Shown: positions 1 to 9,044, counted from the stretch's first letter. The stretch: 64,000 nt of DNA from Litchfieldella rifensis (GCF_042646605.1 NZ_JBHRUG010000027.1:350620-414619); one strand, 5' to 3'. Numbers and translations are program-made. Notes: a model not told the origin generated them from the sequence alone.

Positions 1-104
1 TGGGCGAGACCGTCTATCTACCCATGGCCGATGGCAAGACCCATGAGGCCGAAATCGTCAGCCCGATCTTCTACGATCCCAAGGGAGAGCGCCAGCATGT
101 CTAA
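1..104 (+). CDS. soxA: Sarcosine oxidase alpha subunit, C-terminal end (partial)
   Basis: Open from the window edge in the frame beginning at base 3 and ending in TAA at 102-104. The 33 visible residues (GETVYLPMADGKTHEAEIVS and on) match the C-terminal aminomethyltransferase-like end of heterotetrameric sarcosine oxidase alpha subunits. The identification rests mainly on the gene directly downstream, soxG, whose ATG overlaps this stop by eight bases, the usual soxBDAG order. The protein would oxidatively demethylate sarcosine and pass the one-carbon unit to tetrahydrofolate. Confidence 0.8.
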   Translation, partial: GETVYLPMADGKTHEAEIVSPIFYDPKGERQHV

Positions 105-732
105 GGTCGCCGTCTTCGATACTCGCACCGAGGCCAATATCCCGGTCGAATCGCCACTGGCCTACTCGTACCAGCGCTCAGGGGGCCCGACCGCCGGCGC
201 GCAGAGCGCGGTGACGCTCAAGGAGCGGGCCTTTCTCGGCCATCTGATCCTGCGCGGCGGTGCCATTACCCTCGATGAGGCCCTGCGCGACGTGCTGGGC
301 ATCAACCTGCCCGGCCAGCCCCAGGGGCTCGCGCTCGATGCCTCCGGCGAACGCTCCATCCAATGGCTGTCGCCCGACGAATGGCTGGTCATCGTCCCCG
401 CTGGCGAGGAGTACGAGCTCGAGAATCGCCTGCGTGAGCGTCTCGGCGATGCCCATTACAGCATCGTCAATGTCGGCGGCGGCCAGACCGTACTGGAGCT
501 ATCCGGCGAGAAGGCCCGCGAAGTGCTGATGAAGTCGGTGATCTATGACGTCCACCCCAGCCACTTCCCGGTCGGCCGGGGCGTGACCACGGTCTTCGCC
601 AAGGCCACCGTCATCGTGCGCCGCCCCAGCGAGGACCGTTGGGAGCTGGTGGTGCGGCGCAGCTTCGCCGACTACTGCTATCGCTGGCTGCTGGATGCCG
701 GCGAGGAATACGGCATCGGCGTCGCAAAATGA
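97..732 (+). CDS. soxG: Sarcosine oxidase gamma subunit
   Basis: 211 residues starting MSKVAVFDTRTE. The start is fixed by the 8-bp overlap with soxA; a longer in-frame reading upstream lies inside soxA and is not needed. The SoxG family pattern is visible: an N-terminal ESPL segment, SIQWLSPDEWLV in the middle, GGGQTVLELSG, and a C-terminal RRSFADYCYRWLLDAG. SoxG is a structural subunit of the cytoplasmic heterotetramer that converts sarcosine to glycine with formation of methylene-tetrahydrofolate and peroxide. Glycine betaine catabolism is the usual source of sarcosine in halophiles. purU follows after a hairpin, so the one-carbon theme continues. Confidence 0.93.
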   Translation: MSKVAVFDTRTEANIPVESPLAYSYQRSGGPTAGAQSAVTLKERAFLGHLILRGGAITLDEALRDVLGINLPGQPQGLALDASGERSIQWLSPDEWLVIVPAGEEYELENRLRERLGDAHYSIVNVGGGQTVLELSGEKAREVLMKSVIYDVHPSHFPVGRGVTTVFAKATVIVRRPSEDRWELVVRRSFADYCYRWLLDAGEEYGIGVAK

Positions 733-738
733 GTGTCA

Positions 739-762
739 GGCCGGGGCATGCCCCGGCCTTTT
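739..762 (+). terminator. Rho-independent terminator after soxG
   Basis: A perfect GC-rich palindrome (739-758) is followed by a short T run (759-762) between the soxG stop and the purU ribosome site at about 770. It would end or attenuate the sox operon message before purU. Confidence 0.75.
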
Positions 763-784
763 GCCATATAAGGAGGCGTTTCTC

Positions 785-1651
785 ATGAGTCCCCCTTCCG
801 ATACCTGGATCATCGCCGCCCAGTGCCCCAGCCGCCTGGGCACCGTGGACGTGGTCACCCGTTTCCTCAAGGAAAGCCGTTGCTATATCACCGAGCAGCA
901 CTCCTTCGACGACCGCCTGGGGGAGCGTTTCTTCATCCGCGCCGAGTTCCGGCCGCTAGACGATGACTTCGACGATGAGGCCTTCCGCGCGGCCTTCGCG
1001 CCGCGGGCCGAAGAATTCGACATGACCTTCGAGCTGACCCCGCCGGGCACGCGGATGCCGGTGGTGATCCTGGTCTCCAAGGCCGATCACTGTCTCAACG
1101 ACCTGCTGTATCGCTATCGCATCGGCCAGTTGCCGATCGAGATCCGCGCCGTGGTCTCCAACCACCCCGATCTCGAGCCGCTGGCGGCCTGGCATGACCT
1201 GCCGTACTACCATTTCCCCATTACCCCCGACACCAAGGCCGAGCAGGAAGCCCGGGTGTGGGGCGTGATCGAGGAGACCGGCGCCGAGCTGGTGATCCTG
1301 GCGCGCTACATGCAGGTGCTGTCGAGCGAGATGTGCGCGAAGCTCGCCGGGCGGGCGATCAATATCCACCACTCGCTGCTGCCCGGCTTCAAGGGCGCCA
1401 AGCCCTACCACCAGGCCTACGACAAGGGCGTCAAGCTGGTCGGGGCCACCGCCCACTACATCAACGATGACCTCGACGAGGGGCCGATCATCACCCAGGG
1501 GGTGGAGCCGGTCAGCCACGCCGACTATCCCGAGGACCTGGTCGCCAAGGGGCGCGATATCGAATGCCTCACACTGGCGCGGGCCGTGGGCTACCATCTC
1601 GAACGGCGGGTGTTCCTGCACGCCAAGCGCACGGTGGTGTTTGCCAAGTAG
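785..1651 (+). CDS. purU: Formyltetrahydrofolate deformylase
   Basis: 288 residues from ATG 785, preceded by AGGAGG at about 770. Hydrolyses 10-formyl-THF to formate and THF in the cytoplasm. The N-terminal third is an ACT-like regulatory part (CPSRLGTVDVVTRFLKE, then a FIRAEF strand). The C-terminal two thirds is a formyltransferase-like catalytic domain with the family signature NIHHSLLPGFKGAKPYHQAY and the following GATAHYINDDLDEGPIITQ. Length matches typical PurU (about 280-290). Its position behind soxAG fits THF recycling during sarcosine demethylation, as in other sox-purU clusters. Confidence 0.96.
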   Translation: MSPPSDTWIIAAQCPSRLGTVDVVTRFLKESRCYITEQHSFDDRLGERFFIRAEFRPLDDDFDDEAFRAAFAPRAEEFDMTFELTPPGTRMPVVILVSKADHCLNDLLYRYRIGQLPIEIRAVVSNHPDLEPLAAWHDLPYYHFPITPDTKAEQEARVWGVIEETGAELVILARYMQVLSSEMCAKLAGRAINIHHSLLPGFKGAKPYHQAYDKGVKLVGATAHYINDDLDEGPIITQGVEPVSHADYPEDLVAKGRDIECLTLARAVGYHLERRVFLHAKRTVVFAK

Positions 1652-1680
1652 GAGGTCTCTCCGAGCGTGGAGATTCCGAT

Positions 1681-2622
1681 CTACACGCTCTGGTCCACGC
1701 TGGCCAGTGCCGTGACCTGCGTCGCACGCCAGACCTTGCTGGGTGTCGCGCCGTCGCCTGCGTAGTCGGCGCAGGTGTCGTGTCGGATGAGTTCATATTC
1801 GACACAGGTCACCACCAGTCGGCCTTGCCGACCGGCGGTTTGCCAGCGAACCGGCACGCTCAGGCGGTTGCCCTCGGCGATGGCGCTTTCGCTTTCCACG
1901 CTCACCTCGCCTCTCAGCCCGCGTGCCTGCAGCCACTCCAGCGCGGCGACCTGGGCACACTGTTCGGGCGGAGAAAGCCGGGAGTCGCCGCGGTAGCACG
2001 GCAGATAGGGCTGGCCGGTAGCTTCGGCCCGCAGCAGGCCGGGGATGTCGTCGATCCCGATGCGGCCGTACTTTCGCAGCTGGGGAAAAATGATGGCGCT
2101 GGCCGCCAGGCGGCAACCTCCCAGGTGGGTGCTCTCCCACACATCGAAGGCGTACTCATGGTGTTGGGCTTCGTCGGCGATCGCCTGGTAGGTGCGATAG
2201 CCGAACTTGGCGCAGCACTTGTCCTTCCTGCCATGGGTGCAGCACAGGATCATCGAGCCATGAACGGTCCCGGTCTGCCAGCGTTCGAGAGTCGCTCCGT
2301 CACGCAAGGCATGCAGAAAACTGGCCAACTCCTCGCGTGGCACGTCATGGCTCCGGCACTCCGGCATCAGGAAGATGCGATGTACATGGCTGGGCTGTCC
2401 CTGGCGGTGGATCAGGTTGACTCGACGACCATGCGCGGCGATGTTCTCGATCAGCGCAGAGACTTCCGCCGGCATGTCGCTGGCCTCGCGCAGGCTGCGC
2501 AGCCATTTGGCGCGTGGCCAGCTGATCAACAGGTTGCGTTCGGCATGGGAAGCCGTGCCGACCAGGGGGTCGCCGATGGCGGCGCTTTCCTGGGCACAGA
2601 AGCGTCTAGGCATGGCGGTCAT
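1681..2622 (-). CDS. Suc_Fer-like [2Fe-2S] thioredoxin-fold protein, putative siderophore-iron reductase
   Basis: 313 residues. The ATG at 2622 overlaps the stop of the ABC ATPase gene upstream (ATGA at 2619-2622), so it is co-transcribed with a ferric-siderophore importer. The sequence has the sucrase/ferredoxin-like (Apd1/Aim32-related) signature: C127-C128-T-H130-G then D-x-C136-C137 and H166-x-G-G-C170-R-L-A. In yeast Apd1 the last motif is HxGGH and both histidines bind the cluster; here the second position is Cys. Role is inferred: a cytoplasmic iron-sulfur protein that may reduce imported ferric siderophore. A longer in-frame reading upstream of 2622 lies in the ATPase gene and is a shadow. 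Confidence 0.8.
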   Translation of the reverse strand: MTAMPRRFCAQESAAIGDPLVGTASHAERNLLISWPRAKWLRSLREASDMPAEVSALIENIAAHGRRVNLIHRQGQPSHVHRIFLMPECRSHDVPREELASFLHALRDGATLERWQTGTVHGSMILCCTHGRKDKCCAKFGYRTYQAIADEAQHHEYAFDVWESTHLGGCRLAASAIIFPQLRKYGRIGIDDIPGLLRAEATGQPYLPCYRGDSRLSPPEQCAQVAALEWLQARGLRGEVSVESESAIAEGNRLSVPVRWQTAGRQGRLVVTCVEYELIRHDTCADYAGDGATPSKVWRATQVTALASVDQSV

Positions 2623-3473
2623 GGGGGAATCATGGTCGTCGGTGCGTGATGGGCGAGTCCCACGTCGATCCGAGTGGAAGTCGTCGAGCCGGCCAGTGTC
2701 GGTACGCAGACCAATCGCTGGGTATGGGGATCGCGGATGACATGCGCATCGAGATCGAAGACCTGCTTGAGATGGGTGGCGGTGAAGACCGTCTCGGGAG
2801 TGCCACCGTGTTCGATGCGCCCCTCGCGCATCATCACCAGCACGTCGGCATAGGCCGCGGCCAGGTTCAGGTCGTGCAGCACCACCAGCAGGGTGCGTCC
2901 CTTGTCGTGGGCGAGTCGCACCAGCAGCTCCAGCAGGTCGACCTGCACCTTCAGGTCGAGAAAGGTCGTCGGCTCGTCGAGCAGGATCAGGTCGGTTTCC
3001 TGGGCCAGCACCATGGCGATCCAGCAGCGCTGGCGCTGGCCGCCGGACAGGTCGTCGATCGGGCGGTCGGCGAACTGGGCGACATTGGCGGTGGCCATGG
3101 CATCGACCACGGCGCGCTCGTCCTCCGACGACCATTGGCGCCATAGGTGTTGATAGGGAAAGCGCCCCAGGCAGACCAGTTCGCGCACCGTCACCCCCTC
3201 CGGCGCCGAGGGCCCTTGGGGAAGGATGCCCAGCTTGCGCGCGACATCGCGGGTGCGGCTGTGATGGATATCCTTGCCGTCGAGCAACACTTGTCCGCGC
3301 TCGGGGGCGAGTGTGCGCGCCAGGGTCTTCAACAGCGTCGACTTGCCGCTGCCATTGGGCCCCAGCAATACCGTCACCCGGCCGTCTTCCACGCGAAAAT
3401 CGACCTCGCTGAGAACGCGATGGCCCTCATAGCCGGCGGTGAGCCGTTCGCCTTGTAGTCGGGTGCCGGTCAT
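2619..3473 (-). CDS. Ferric-siderophore ABC transporter, ATP-binding protein (FecE/FepC type)
   Basis: ATPase energising the permease pair encoded divergently at 4548-6586. Walker A is GPNGSGKST, the ABC signature is LSGGQRQRCWIAMVLAQ, Walker B is DLILLDEPTTFLD, and the switch histidine is in VLHDLN. Two starts are possible, ATG at 3491 and ATG at 3473. The inner one is preferred because a Fur-type operator sits immediately upstream of 3491 and would leave almost no leader. The gene is divergent from the binding protein gene and overlaps the Suc_Fer-like gene downstream. Confidence 0.92.
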   Translation of the reverse strand: MTGTRLQGERLTAGYEGHRVLSEVDFRVEDGRVTVLLGPNGSGKSTLLKTLARTLAPERGQVLLDGKDIHHSRTRDVARKLGILPQGPSAPEGVTVRELVCLGRFPYQHLWRQWSSEDERAVVDAMATANVAQFADRPIDDLSGGQRQRCWIAMVLAQETDLILLDEPTTFLDLKVQVDLLELLVRLAHDKGRTLLVVLHDLNLAAAYADVLVMMREGRIEHGGTPETVFTATHLKQVFDLDAHVIRDPHTQRLVCVPTLAGSTTSTRIDVGLAHHAPTTMIPP

Positions 3474-3497
3474 GGCCTGCTGCACTCTCATGAAAAG

Positions 3498-3512
3498 TGA
3501 GAATCATTTGTA
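3498..3512. promoter_or_regulatory. Fur-type operator between divergent siderophore transport genes
   Basis: TGAGAATCATTTGTA matches the 7-1-7 Fur consensus TGATAATnATTATCA at 11 of 14 defined positions. It lies between the ATPase gene (minus strand) and the binding-protein gene (plus strand), so it could control both. Confidence 0.65.
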
Positions 3513-3580
3513 TTTTGGCGCGCAAGTGTGGCATTGTCTGCGCCCTTCTGTCTACTGTCGCTCCCGTAGGGAAGCCGCTC

Positions 3581-4543
3581 ATGATGCGACCGATGCAAGT
3601 TCTCCAGAAGGTCAGTGGGTGCCTGGCTGTGCTGGTACTACTGGCACTGGCAGGCTCGAGTCAGGCCGAAACGGTGCGCACGGTCGAGCATGCCTTCGGT
3701 GAAACCCGCATCGAAGACAGGCCGCAGCGCCTCGTGACACTCTACCAAGGGGCCACGGATACGGCCGTGGCGCTGGGCCTCGAGCCGGTGGGCGTCGTCG
3801 AGTCCTGGGTGGAAAAGCCCATGTACCGTTACTTGCGTGGCGGCTTGCCGGAAGACGTCCGCTATCTGGGGCTGGAAACCCAGCCCGATCTCGAGACCGT
3901 CGCCTGGCTCGCGCCGGATCTGATCGTCGGCGCCCGTTATCGCCACGACGCGGTCTATCCGCTGCTGTCGCGCATCGCCCCCACGGTGGTGCCGGACACT
4001 GCCTACGATTTCAAGGCCATGCTCAGGCTGATGGGGGAGGCGACCGGCCGTGAGCGGCGAGCCCAGGCATTGCTCGATGACTGGGAGGCGAGGGTGGCCG
4101 ATTTCCGGCGCCGGATCGCGGCGGCGCTCGGCGAGGCCTGGCCACAGGAGGTCGCGGTGGTCAGCTTCCGCAGCGACCACGCACGTCTCTACTATGACGG
4201 GTTCGCACGCAGCATCCTCGACGAGCTGGGCTTCCAAAGCCCCGACGCTCAGCAACAGTCGGGGTGGGGCATCAAGTTGACCAGCCGCGAGAGCATTTCG
4301 GCCATGGATGCCGATGCCATCTTCGTGTTCATGCGCGACTCGGACCCTGCCGTGGCCGAGACCTATCGCCAGTGGACCCAACACCCGTTGTGGCAAAACC
4401 TGAAGGCGGCGCGACAGGGGCGGGTCTACCGGGTCGACCCGGTGATCTGGAGCATGGGGGGCGGGATTCTGGCCGCCAATCGCCTGCTCGACGCACTCTA
4501 TGCCCACTATGGCCTGGAACCGGGCCGCGAGACGCAGGAGTGA
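3581..4543 (+). CDS. Ferric-siderophore ABC transporter, periplasmic binding protein (FecB/FepB type)
   Basis: 320 residues. The ATG at 3581 is chosen because TAGGGA lies about 10 bases upstream and because the N-terminus then reads as a signal peptide (basic start, LAVLVLLALAGSSQA, cleavage after AQA-like SQA). An in-frame ATG at 3497 would add 28 unlikely residues over the operator. The body has the helical-backbone binding-protein pattern: RLVTLYQGATDTAVALGLEP, LETQPDLETVAWLAPDLIVG, then RVYRVDPVIWSMGGG near the end. It would capture a ferric siderophore in the periplasm and deliver it to the permease encoded next. Confidence 0.92.
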   Translation: MMRPMQVLQKVSGCLAVLVLLALAGSSQAETVRTVEHAFGETRIEDRPQRLVTLYQGATDTAVALGLEPVGVVESWVEKPMYRYLRGGLPEDVRYLGLETQPDLETVAWLAPDLIVGARYRHDAVYPLLSRIAPTVVPDTAYDFKAMLRLMGEATGRERRAQALLDDWEARVADFRRRIAAALGEAWPQEVAVVSFRSDHARLYYDGFARSILDELGFQSPDAQQQSGWGIKLTSRESISAMDADAIFVFMRDSDPAVAETYRQWTQHPLWQNLKAARQGRVYRVDPVIWSMGGGILAANRLLDALYAHYGLEPGRETQE

Positions 4544-4547
4544 CCAG

Positions 4548-5552
4548 GTGCTGAAGACACGCACGGCAAAGGTGCTGGGCCTGCTGTCGGGTGGAGTGCT
4601 GACACTCGGGGCCTGGATCGCCAGCCTGGCGCTGGGGCATACCGATATCGCCCCGACCACCCTGGTGGATGCCTTCTTCGCCTATGACCCGGGGTCGACG
4701 CAGCACCTGATTCTGCGTACCGAGCGTCTTTCCCGTGCGGTGATCGCCGCCCTGGTCGGCGCCAGTCTGGCGGTGGCGGGGGCACTGATGCAGACGCTGA
4801 CCCGTAATGCCCTGGCCGCACCGAGCATCCTCGGCATCAATGCCGGTGCCATGTTCTTCGTCGTGGTGGCCAGCACCTGGTTCGCTCTGCATACGCCGTT
4901 GGCTTTCGTCTGGGCGGCCTTTCTCGGCGCCGGCGTCGCCGCGCTGCTGGTCTATTTGCTGGGACGGGAGGGGCAGCAGGGGGTTTCGCCGGTGCGCGTG
5001 GTGCTGGCCGGGGTCGCCATCACCGCACTGTTCGTCTCCTTCGCCCAAGGGCTGCTGATCGTCAACCAGGAGCGCTTCGAGAGCATTCTATTCTGGCTGG
5101 CCGGCTCGGTGTCCGGTCGCGGCCTGGAGATGGTGACGCCATTGCTGCCGCTGTTTTGCGGTGCCGCCATTCTCTGCGCCGCGCTGACGCGCCAGCTCAA
5201 CGTCCTGGCCCTCGACGACGAAGTGGTCAAGGGACTGGGGCAGCGTTCCGGCCAGGTCAAGCTGCTGGCGGGGGTGGCGGTCATCGTGCTGGCCGGCGGG
5301 TCGGTGGCGGTGGCCGGCATGATCGGCTTCGTGGGGCTGATCGTACCGCACATGGTGCGCAGCCTGTTCGGTCGCGATCACCGCTGGGTGCTGCCTGGTT
5401 GTGCCTTGCTGGGCGCCGGGCTGCTACTGGTCGCGGATACCCTGGCTCGCTTCCTGATGCCTCCCGAGGAGGTGCCGGTGGGGGTGATGACGGCCCTGCT
5501 GGGTACGCCGTTCTTCCTCCATCTCGCCCGTCGTAGGAGTCAGGCGCTATGA
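4548..5552 (+). CDS. Ferric-siderophore ABC permease (FecC type)
   Basis: 334 residues from GTG 4548, preceded by CAGGAG at 4536-4541; an in-frame ATG at 4500 lies inside the previous gene. FecCD family: about nine to ten membrane segments, the conserved LVGASLAVAGALMQTLTRNALA block near residue 60, GINAGAMFF, and GMIGFVGLIVPHMVR in the C-terminal third, which contains the coupling helix contacting the ATPase. Forms a heterodimer with the product of the next gene, which it overlaps by four bases. Confidence 0.93.
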   Translation: MLKTRTAKVLGLLSGGVLTLGAWIASLALGHTDIAPTTLVDAFFAYDPGSTQHLILRTERLSRAVIAALVGASLAVAGALMQTLTRNALAAPSILGINAGAMFFVVVASTWFALHTPLAFVWAAFLGAGVAALLVYLLGREGQQGVSPVRVVLAGVAITALFVSFAQGLLIVNQERFESILFWLAGSVSGRGLEMVTPLLPLFCGAAILCAALTRQLNVLALDDEVVKGLGQRSGQVKLLAGVAVIVLAGGSVAVAGMIGFVGLIVPHMVRSLFGRDHRWVLPGCALLGAGLLLVADTLARFLMPPEEVPVGVMTALLGTPFFLHLARRRSQAL

Positions 5553-6586
5553 GTCGACCGATCGTGTGGCGTAGCGCCAAGGGGTACCTGGCATTGCGGC
5601 TCGATCGTCGCACCCTGGCGGTGACGGCCGTGTTGGGGCTGGGACTTGTCGCCAGCGCCTTCCTGTCGCTGTGTCTGGGCAGTCATCCCACTTCACCGAC
5701 GGCGGTACTGGAGGCGTTGCTGTTTCCTGCGCATAGCGACATTGCGCTGATCGTCCATGAGATCCGCCTGCCGCGGGTACTGCTGGCGGTGATGGTCGGG
5801 GCATCCCTGGCGGTGGCCGGTCTGATCCTGCAGGGCCTGGTACGCAATCCGCTGGCGTCACCGGATGTCATCGGCATTACCGGCGGCGCCTCGGTGGCTG
5901 CCGTGCTGTTCCTGACGCTGGGAGGGGCGGCGCTGGGCGAGTCGTGGTTGCCGGTGGTGGCGATGGGAGGGGCATTCCTGGTTGCCCTGGGAATCATCGC
6001 CCTGGCCTGGCAGCGTGGCGTGACCCCGGCGCGCCTGGTGCTGATCGGTATCGGTATCGCCGCGGCGCTGGGCGCCATCACCACCCTGACGATCGTGCTG
6101 AGCCCGGACACGACGGCGATGCGCGCCTATGTATGGCTGACCGGGAGTCTCTATGCGGCGCAATGGCGCGAGGTGGTGGGGATGCTGCCCTGGATGGCGG
6201 TCTGCCTGCCTCTGGCACTCAGCCAAGCCCGGCAGTTGGATGTGCTCGCCTTGGGCGACGACCTGGCCACCGGCCTAGGGAGTGCCGTGCAGGGCAGTCG
6301 CCTGGTGCTGCTGCTGCTCAGTGTGGCACTGGCCGGCTCGGCGGTGGCCTTCGCCGGTGGCCTGAGCTTTATCGGGCTGATCGCTCCACATATCGCCCGT
6401 CGCCTGGTGGCGCGCGGCTTTACCGGGCTGGTATCGGTGACGGCGCTGATCGGCGCCCTGATCCTGCTCTACGCCGACTTGTTAGGGCGGATCGCCTTTA
6501 CGCCCCGCGATTTGCCGGCGGGGATCTTCGTCGCCGGCATCGGGGCGCCGCTTTTTGTTTATCTGCTGTATCGCTGGCGCCACTGA
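5549..6586 (+). CDS. Ferric-siderophore ABC permease (FecD type)
   Basis: 345 residues; start overlaps the preceding stop as ATGA (5549-5552), indicating translational coupling. FecCD family hallmarks: LPRVLLAVMVGASLAVAGLI, LVRNPLASPDVIGITGGAS, and GGLSFIGLIAPHIARRLV. Second half of the inner-membrane channel for the importer. The last gene of the operon; a bidirectional hairpin follows before the convergent receptor gene. Confidence 0.93.
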   Translation: MSRPIVWRSAKGYLALRLDRRTLAVTAVLGLGLVASAFLSLCLGSHPTSPTAVLEALLFPAHSDIALIVHEIRLPRVLLAVMVGASLAVAGLILQGLVRNPLASPDVIGITGGASVAAVLFLTLGGAALGESWLPVVAMGGAFLVALGIIALAWQRGVTPARLVLIGIGIAAALGAITTLTIVLSPDTTAMRAYVWLTGSLYAAQWREVVGMLPWMAVCLPLALSQARQLDVLALGDDLATGLGSAVQGSRLVLLLLSVALAGSAVAFAGGLSFIGLIAPHIARRLVARGFTGLVSVTALIGALILLYADLLGRIAFTPRDLPAGIFVAGIGAPLFVYLLYRWRH

Positions 6587-6652
6587 GAAAACAAGTCCAG
6601 TTCGATATTCGGCCCCAGGTGGTGGGCGCCTTCGCTATCCAGCCATCACCAT

Positions 6653-6686
6653 GAAAAAGGCGATGACCGCCTGGTCACCGCCTTTT
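6653..6686. terminator. Bidirectional terminator between convergent transcription units
   Basis: Stem formed by AAAAGGCG-x-TGACC and GGTCA-x-CGCCTTTT around a GCC-type loop, with A and T runs on either side. It separates the permease gene (plus) from the receptor gene (minus). Confidence 0.75.
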
Positions 6687-6711
6687 GATCCTCCTTCTGG
6701 GCGAATGCCGA

Positions 6712-8850
6712 TCAGAAGTCGAGCTGGTAGCCCACCGTGAAGGTCCGGCCGCGTCCCTTGAAAAAGTATTCGTCGCTGATGCGGGCGGCTTGAGAGTAGT
6801 AGGTGAAGTAGTCCTTATCCGTCAGGTTCTCGATCCCGACGCTCATGCGGCCGAGCGGCAGTTGATAGGCCAGAGAGGCGTCGACCAGGCCGTAACCGTC
6901 GAACTCCAGCTCTGGGTCGTCGACGCTGCGGTCGAAGTAGTAACTGGTCTGCAGGTGGGTCGAGAGGACATCGTTCCAAGCGGCGCTCCAGGCCAGACGC
7001 AGGGTGTCGGGCGCGATATTGATGCCGGTCAGCTCGGTATCGACCTTGCCATCGCCATCGGTGTCCGACTCGCCCTCGGCATGGGCGTAGGAGAGGCGCA
7101 GGCCGTGGGCGTCGCTAAGCTGGATTTCACCGCTGAGTTCGACTCCCTGGATCTCGGTCTTCTCGCGATTGCCGACGAAGACGCCATTTTCCTCGCTCAG
7201 ACGCTCGCCCAAATCGGAGTTGGACTCGTAATAGCTTAGTTCGAAACGATAACGGTCCCAGTCGAAACGAGCGCCAATCTCGCGATTGTCAGTGACGATG
7301 GGCTGCAATTGCAGCAGGGTGTCGACGTCCTGGCCCGGCGCTGAGATGCCGCGTAACGCCCGGCCCACATCCGGCATGCCGAAGCCTTCCGAATAATTGG
7401 CATACAGCTGTGCCCAGGATGTCACCTGATAGACGAGGCCGGCGTTGAACAGGGTTTCGTCGAAGTCCGGCTTGCCGCCGTCGACGGTGACGTTGTCCTG
7501 GGTGACGTTGCTGCGGTCGATGGTCGAGAAGGTGTCGACGTCGAGTTCGGCGTATTCGTGGCGCACCCCGGAGTGCACCGTCAAGTTGTCCAGGAGTGCG
7601 TAATCCCCCTGCAGGAAGACGGCATAGTTGCGAAACTGCGTCTCGGGGACATAGATGCGATCCGTATGCACCAGCATTTGCCGGGTCTCGTCCTGCAGTA
7701 CATCGAGACCGGTGGTCAGGGTCAGGCGGTCGTTCAGCAGACCATCCCGGCTCAACGTGAATTTGCCGCCCAGCTTGTCGGACTCGTTGCGGGTCTGGTC
7801 AAAGAGGGTATTGCCCGCCTCATCGACATAAGGGAAGAAGGGGGTCGTCGCGAACTGGGCGCGAAAGCGCTGACTGTAAAGCTTGGCATCCAGGTCATTG
7901 CCGAACCAATCGGCGTGGGAATAGTCCAGGCTAAGCGTCGTCACGTCATTGTAGCCCGGGTCCCCATCGGGATTTCCCTTGCGGGCCGAGGTCGGGATGC
8001 CGGCATCCCGATCGCCGATGACCGGTACGTAGTCGTGATTGCCTTCCAGTTCGAAGTGATTGGCGGAAACGTTGATGTTCTGGTTGTCGTCGATCCAATA
8101 ACCGAGCTTGGCCAGCAGGTCGTAGCTGGAAGAGTTCTGGATTTCCCCCGGATAGGCGATCCCGACGAGCTCATCGTTGCCGTCGAAGAAGACCCCTCGC
8201 TCCTGCTGGGTCGCGGCGGCGAGATAGTCCCAGTTACCGCTTTGGCCGCTGACCTGGTAATCCAGCTTGTGACCGAAGCCTTCCGACTCGAGATCGTCGT
8301 CGCTGGTGAGGCTGACCCCGGCATGCTGGTTGACTCGTCCACTGTCGGCACGCTTGGTGACATAGTTGATGATCCCGCCGGTCGCCCCCAGGCCATGCTC
8401 GGCGCTGGCACCGTGAATGACCTCGATACGTTCGACCATGCTCAGGTCGATGGTGTAGCTGTCGCGAGCACTGTCACGCAGAGGGTTGGTTTGGGGAACG
8501 CCATCGACCAGGAACAGCGGCGAACGCCCGCGGAAGGTTTCGCCAGCATTGGAGAGTTTCTGCCGGCTCGGGGAATAGGAGGGAATCAGATTGCTGAGCA
8601 CCTGGCCGGGATCATTGGTAATGGCCAACTGCTGCTCGATCTGCTCGTGAGTGATGATGGTGATCTTCTGCGGCGTTTCGCCGGCGACGCTCTTGTTGCG
8701 TGTTGCGGTCACCACCACTGGCGATAGTTCGCTGGTGGCCGCGGTGTCGGCAGTCCGTTCCGTGGCGGACTGCGCGAGTGCCATGGAGGGCAGGGCGGAA
8801 AGAACGGCGGGTATCAGCCAAGTAACGCGGGGCTGCCTAGGAGATGACAT
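6712..8850 (-). CDS. TonB-dependent siderophore receptor
   Basis: 712 residues from ATG 8850, preceded by AAGGGA at the right distance; a longer in-frame reading starts at 9024 but covers the promoter. Signal peptide ends near MALAQS. The plug domain follows: SPVVVTATR (TonB-box region), an LSNLIPSYSPSRQ segment, FRGRSPLFLVDGVP, and VERIEVIHGASAEHGLGATGGIINYVTKR. The C-terminal barrel ends in the typical aromatic YQLDF. It would bring a ferric siderophore across the outer membrane for one of the two nearby ABC importers; the ligand cannot be told from sequence. Confidence 0.92.
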   Translation of the reverse strand: MSSPRQPRVTWLIPAVLSALPSMALAQSATERTADTAATSELSPVVVTATRNKSVAGETPQKITIITHEQIEQQLAITNDPGQVLSNLIPSYSPSRQKLSNAGETFRGRSPLFLVDGVPQTNPLRDSARDSYTIDLSMVERIEVIHGASAEHGLGATGGIINYVTKRADSGRVNQHAGVSLTSDDDLESEGFGHKLDYQVSGQSGNWDYLAAATQQERGVFFDGNDELVGIAYPGEIQNSSSYDLLAKLGYWIDDNQNINVSANHFELEGNHDYVPVIGDRDAGIPTSARKGNPDGDPGYNDVTTLSLDYSHADWFGNDLDAKLYSQRFRAQFATTPFFPYVDEAGNTLFDQTRNESDKLGGKFTLSRDGLLNDRLTLTTGLDVLQDETRQMLVHTDRIYVPETQFRNYAVFLQGDYALLDNLTVHSGVRHEYAELDVDTFSTIDRSNVTQDNVTVDGGKPDFDETLFNAGLVYQVTSWAQLYANYSEGFGMPDVGRALRGISAPGQDVDTLLQLQPIVTDNREIGARFDWDRYRFELSYYESNSDLGERLSEENGVFVGNREKTEIQGVELSGEIQLSDAHGLRLSYAHAEGESDTDGDGKVDTELTGINIAPDTLRLAWSAAWNDVLSTHLQTSYYFDRSVDDPELEFDGYGLVDASLAYQLPLGRMSVGIENLTDKDYFTYYSQAARISDEYFFKGRGRTFTVGYQLDF

Positions 8851-8936
8851 GGGTGTCCCTTGCATGATCCGTGGTGTAACGGTTGTCTCTATTTTTCTAT
8901 GAGCCGGTGATGTCACCGTCATAACAGCGCCGGTAA

Positions 8937-8951
8937 TGATAATGCTTCTCG
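8937..8951. promoter_or_regulatory. Fur-type operator upstream of the receptor gene
   Basis: TGATAATGCTTCTCG: the first half-site is a perfect match to TGATAAT, the second half is weak. It lies about 85 bases upstream of the chosen receptor start. Confidence 0.55.
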
Positions 8952-9044
8952 TTTTTATATGCAAATTCAAACAATAGTGTTTTGTATTGGGTGTGGGCCG
9001 GCGGTTGCAGCATAACGGCAACAACGTGACGAAGAAGGCGTCTT

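Noticed and set aside
1564..2649. Long plus-strand ORF of 361 codons
   Set aside because: Mirror reading of the Suc_Fer-like gene, which has clear motifs and a coupled start on the minus strand.
7558..8727. Long plus-strand ORF of 389 codons
   Set aside because: Antisense shadow of the TonB-dependent receptor gene; high GC favours such open frames.
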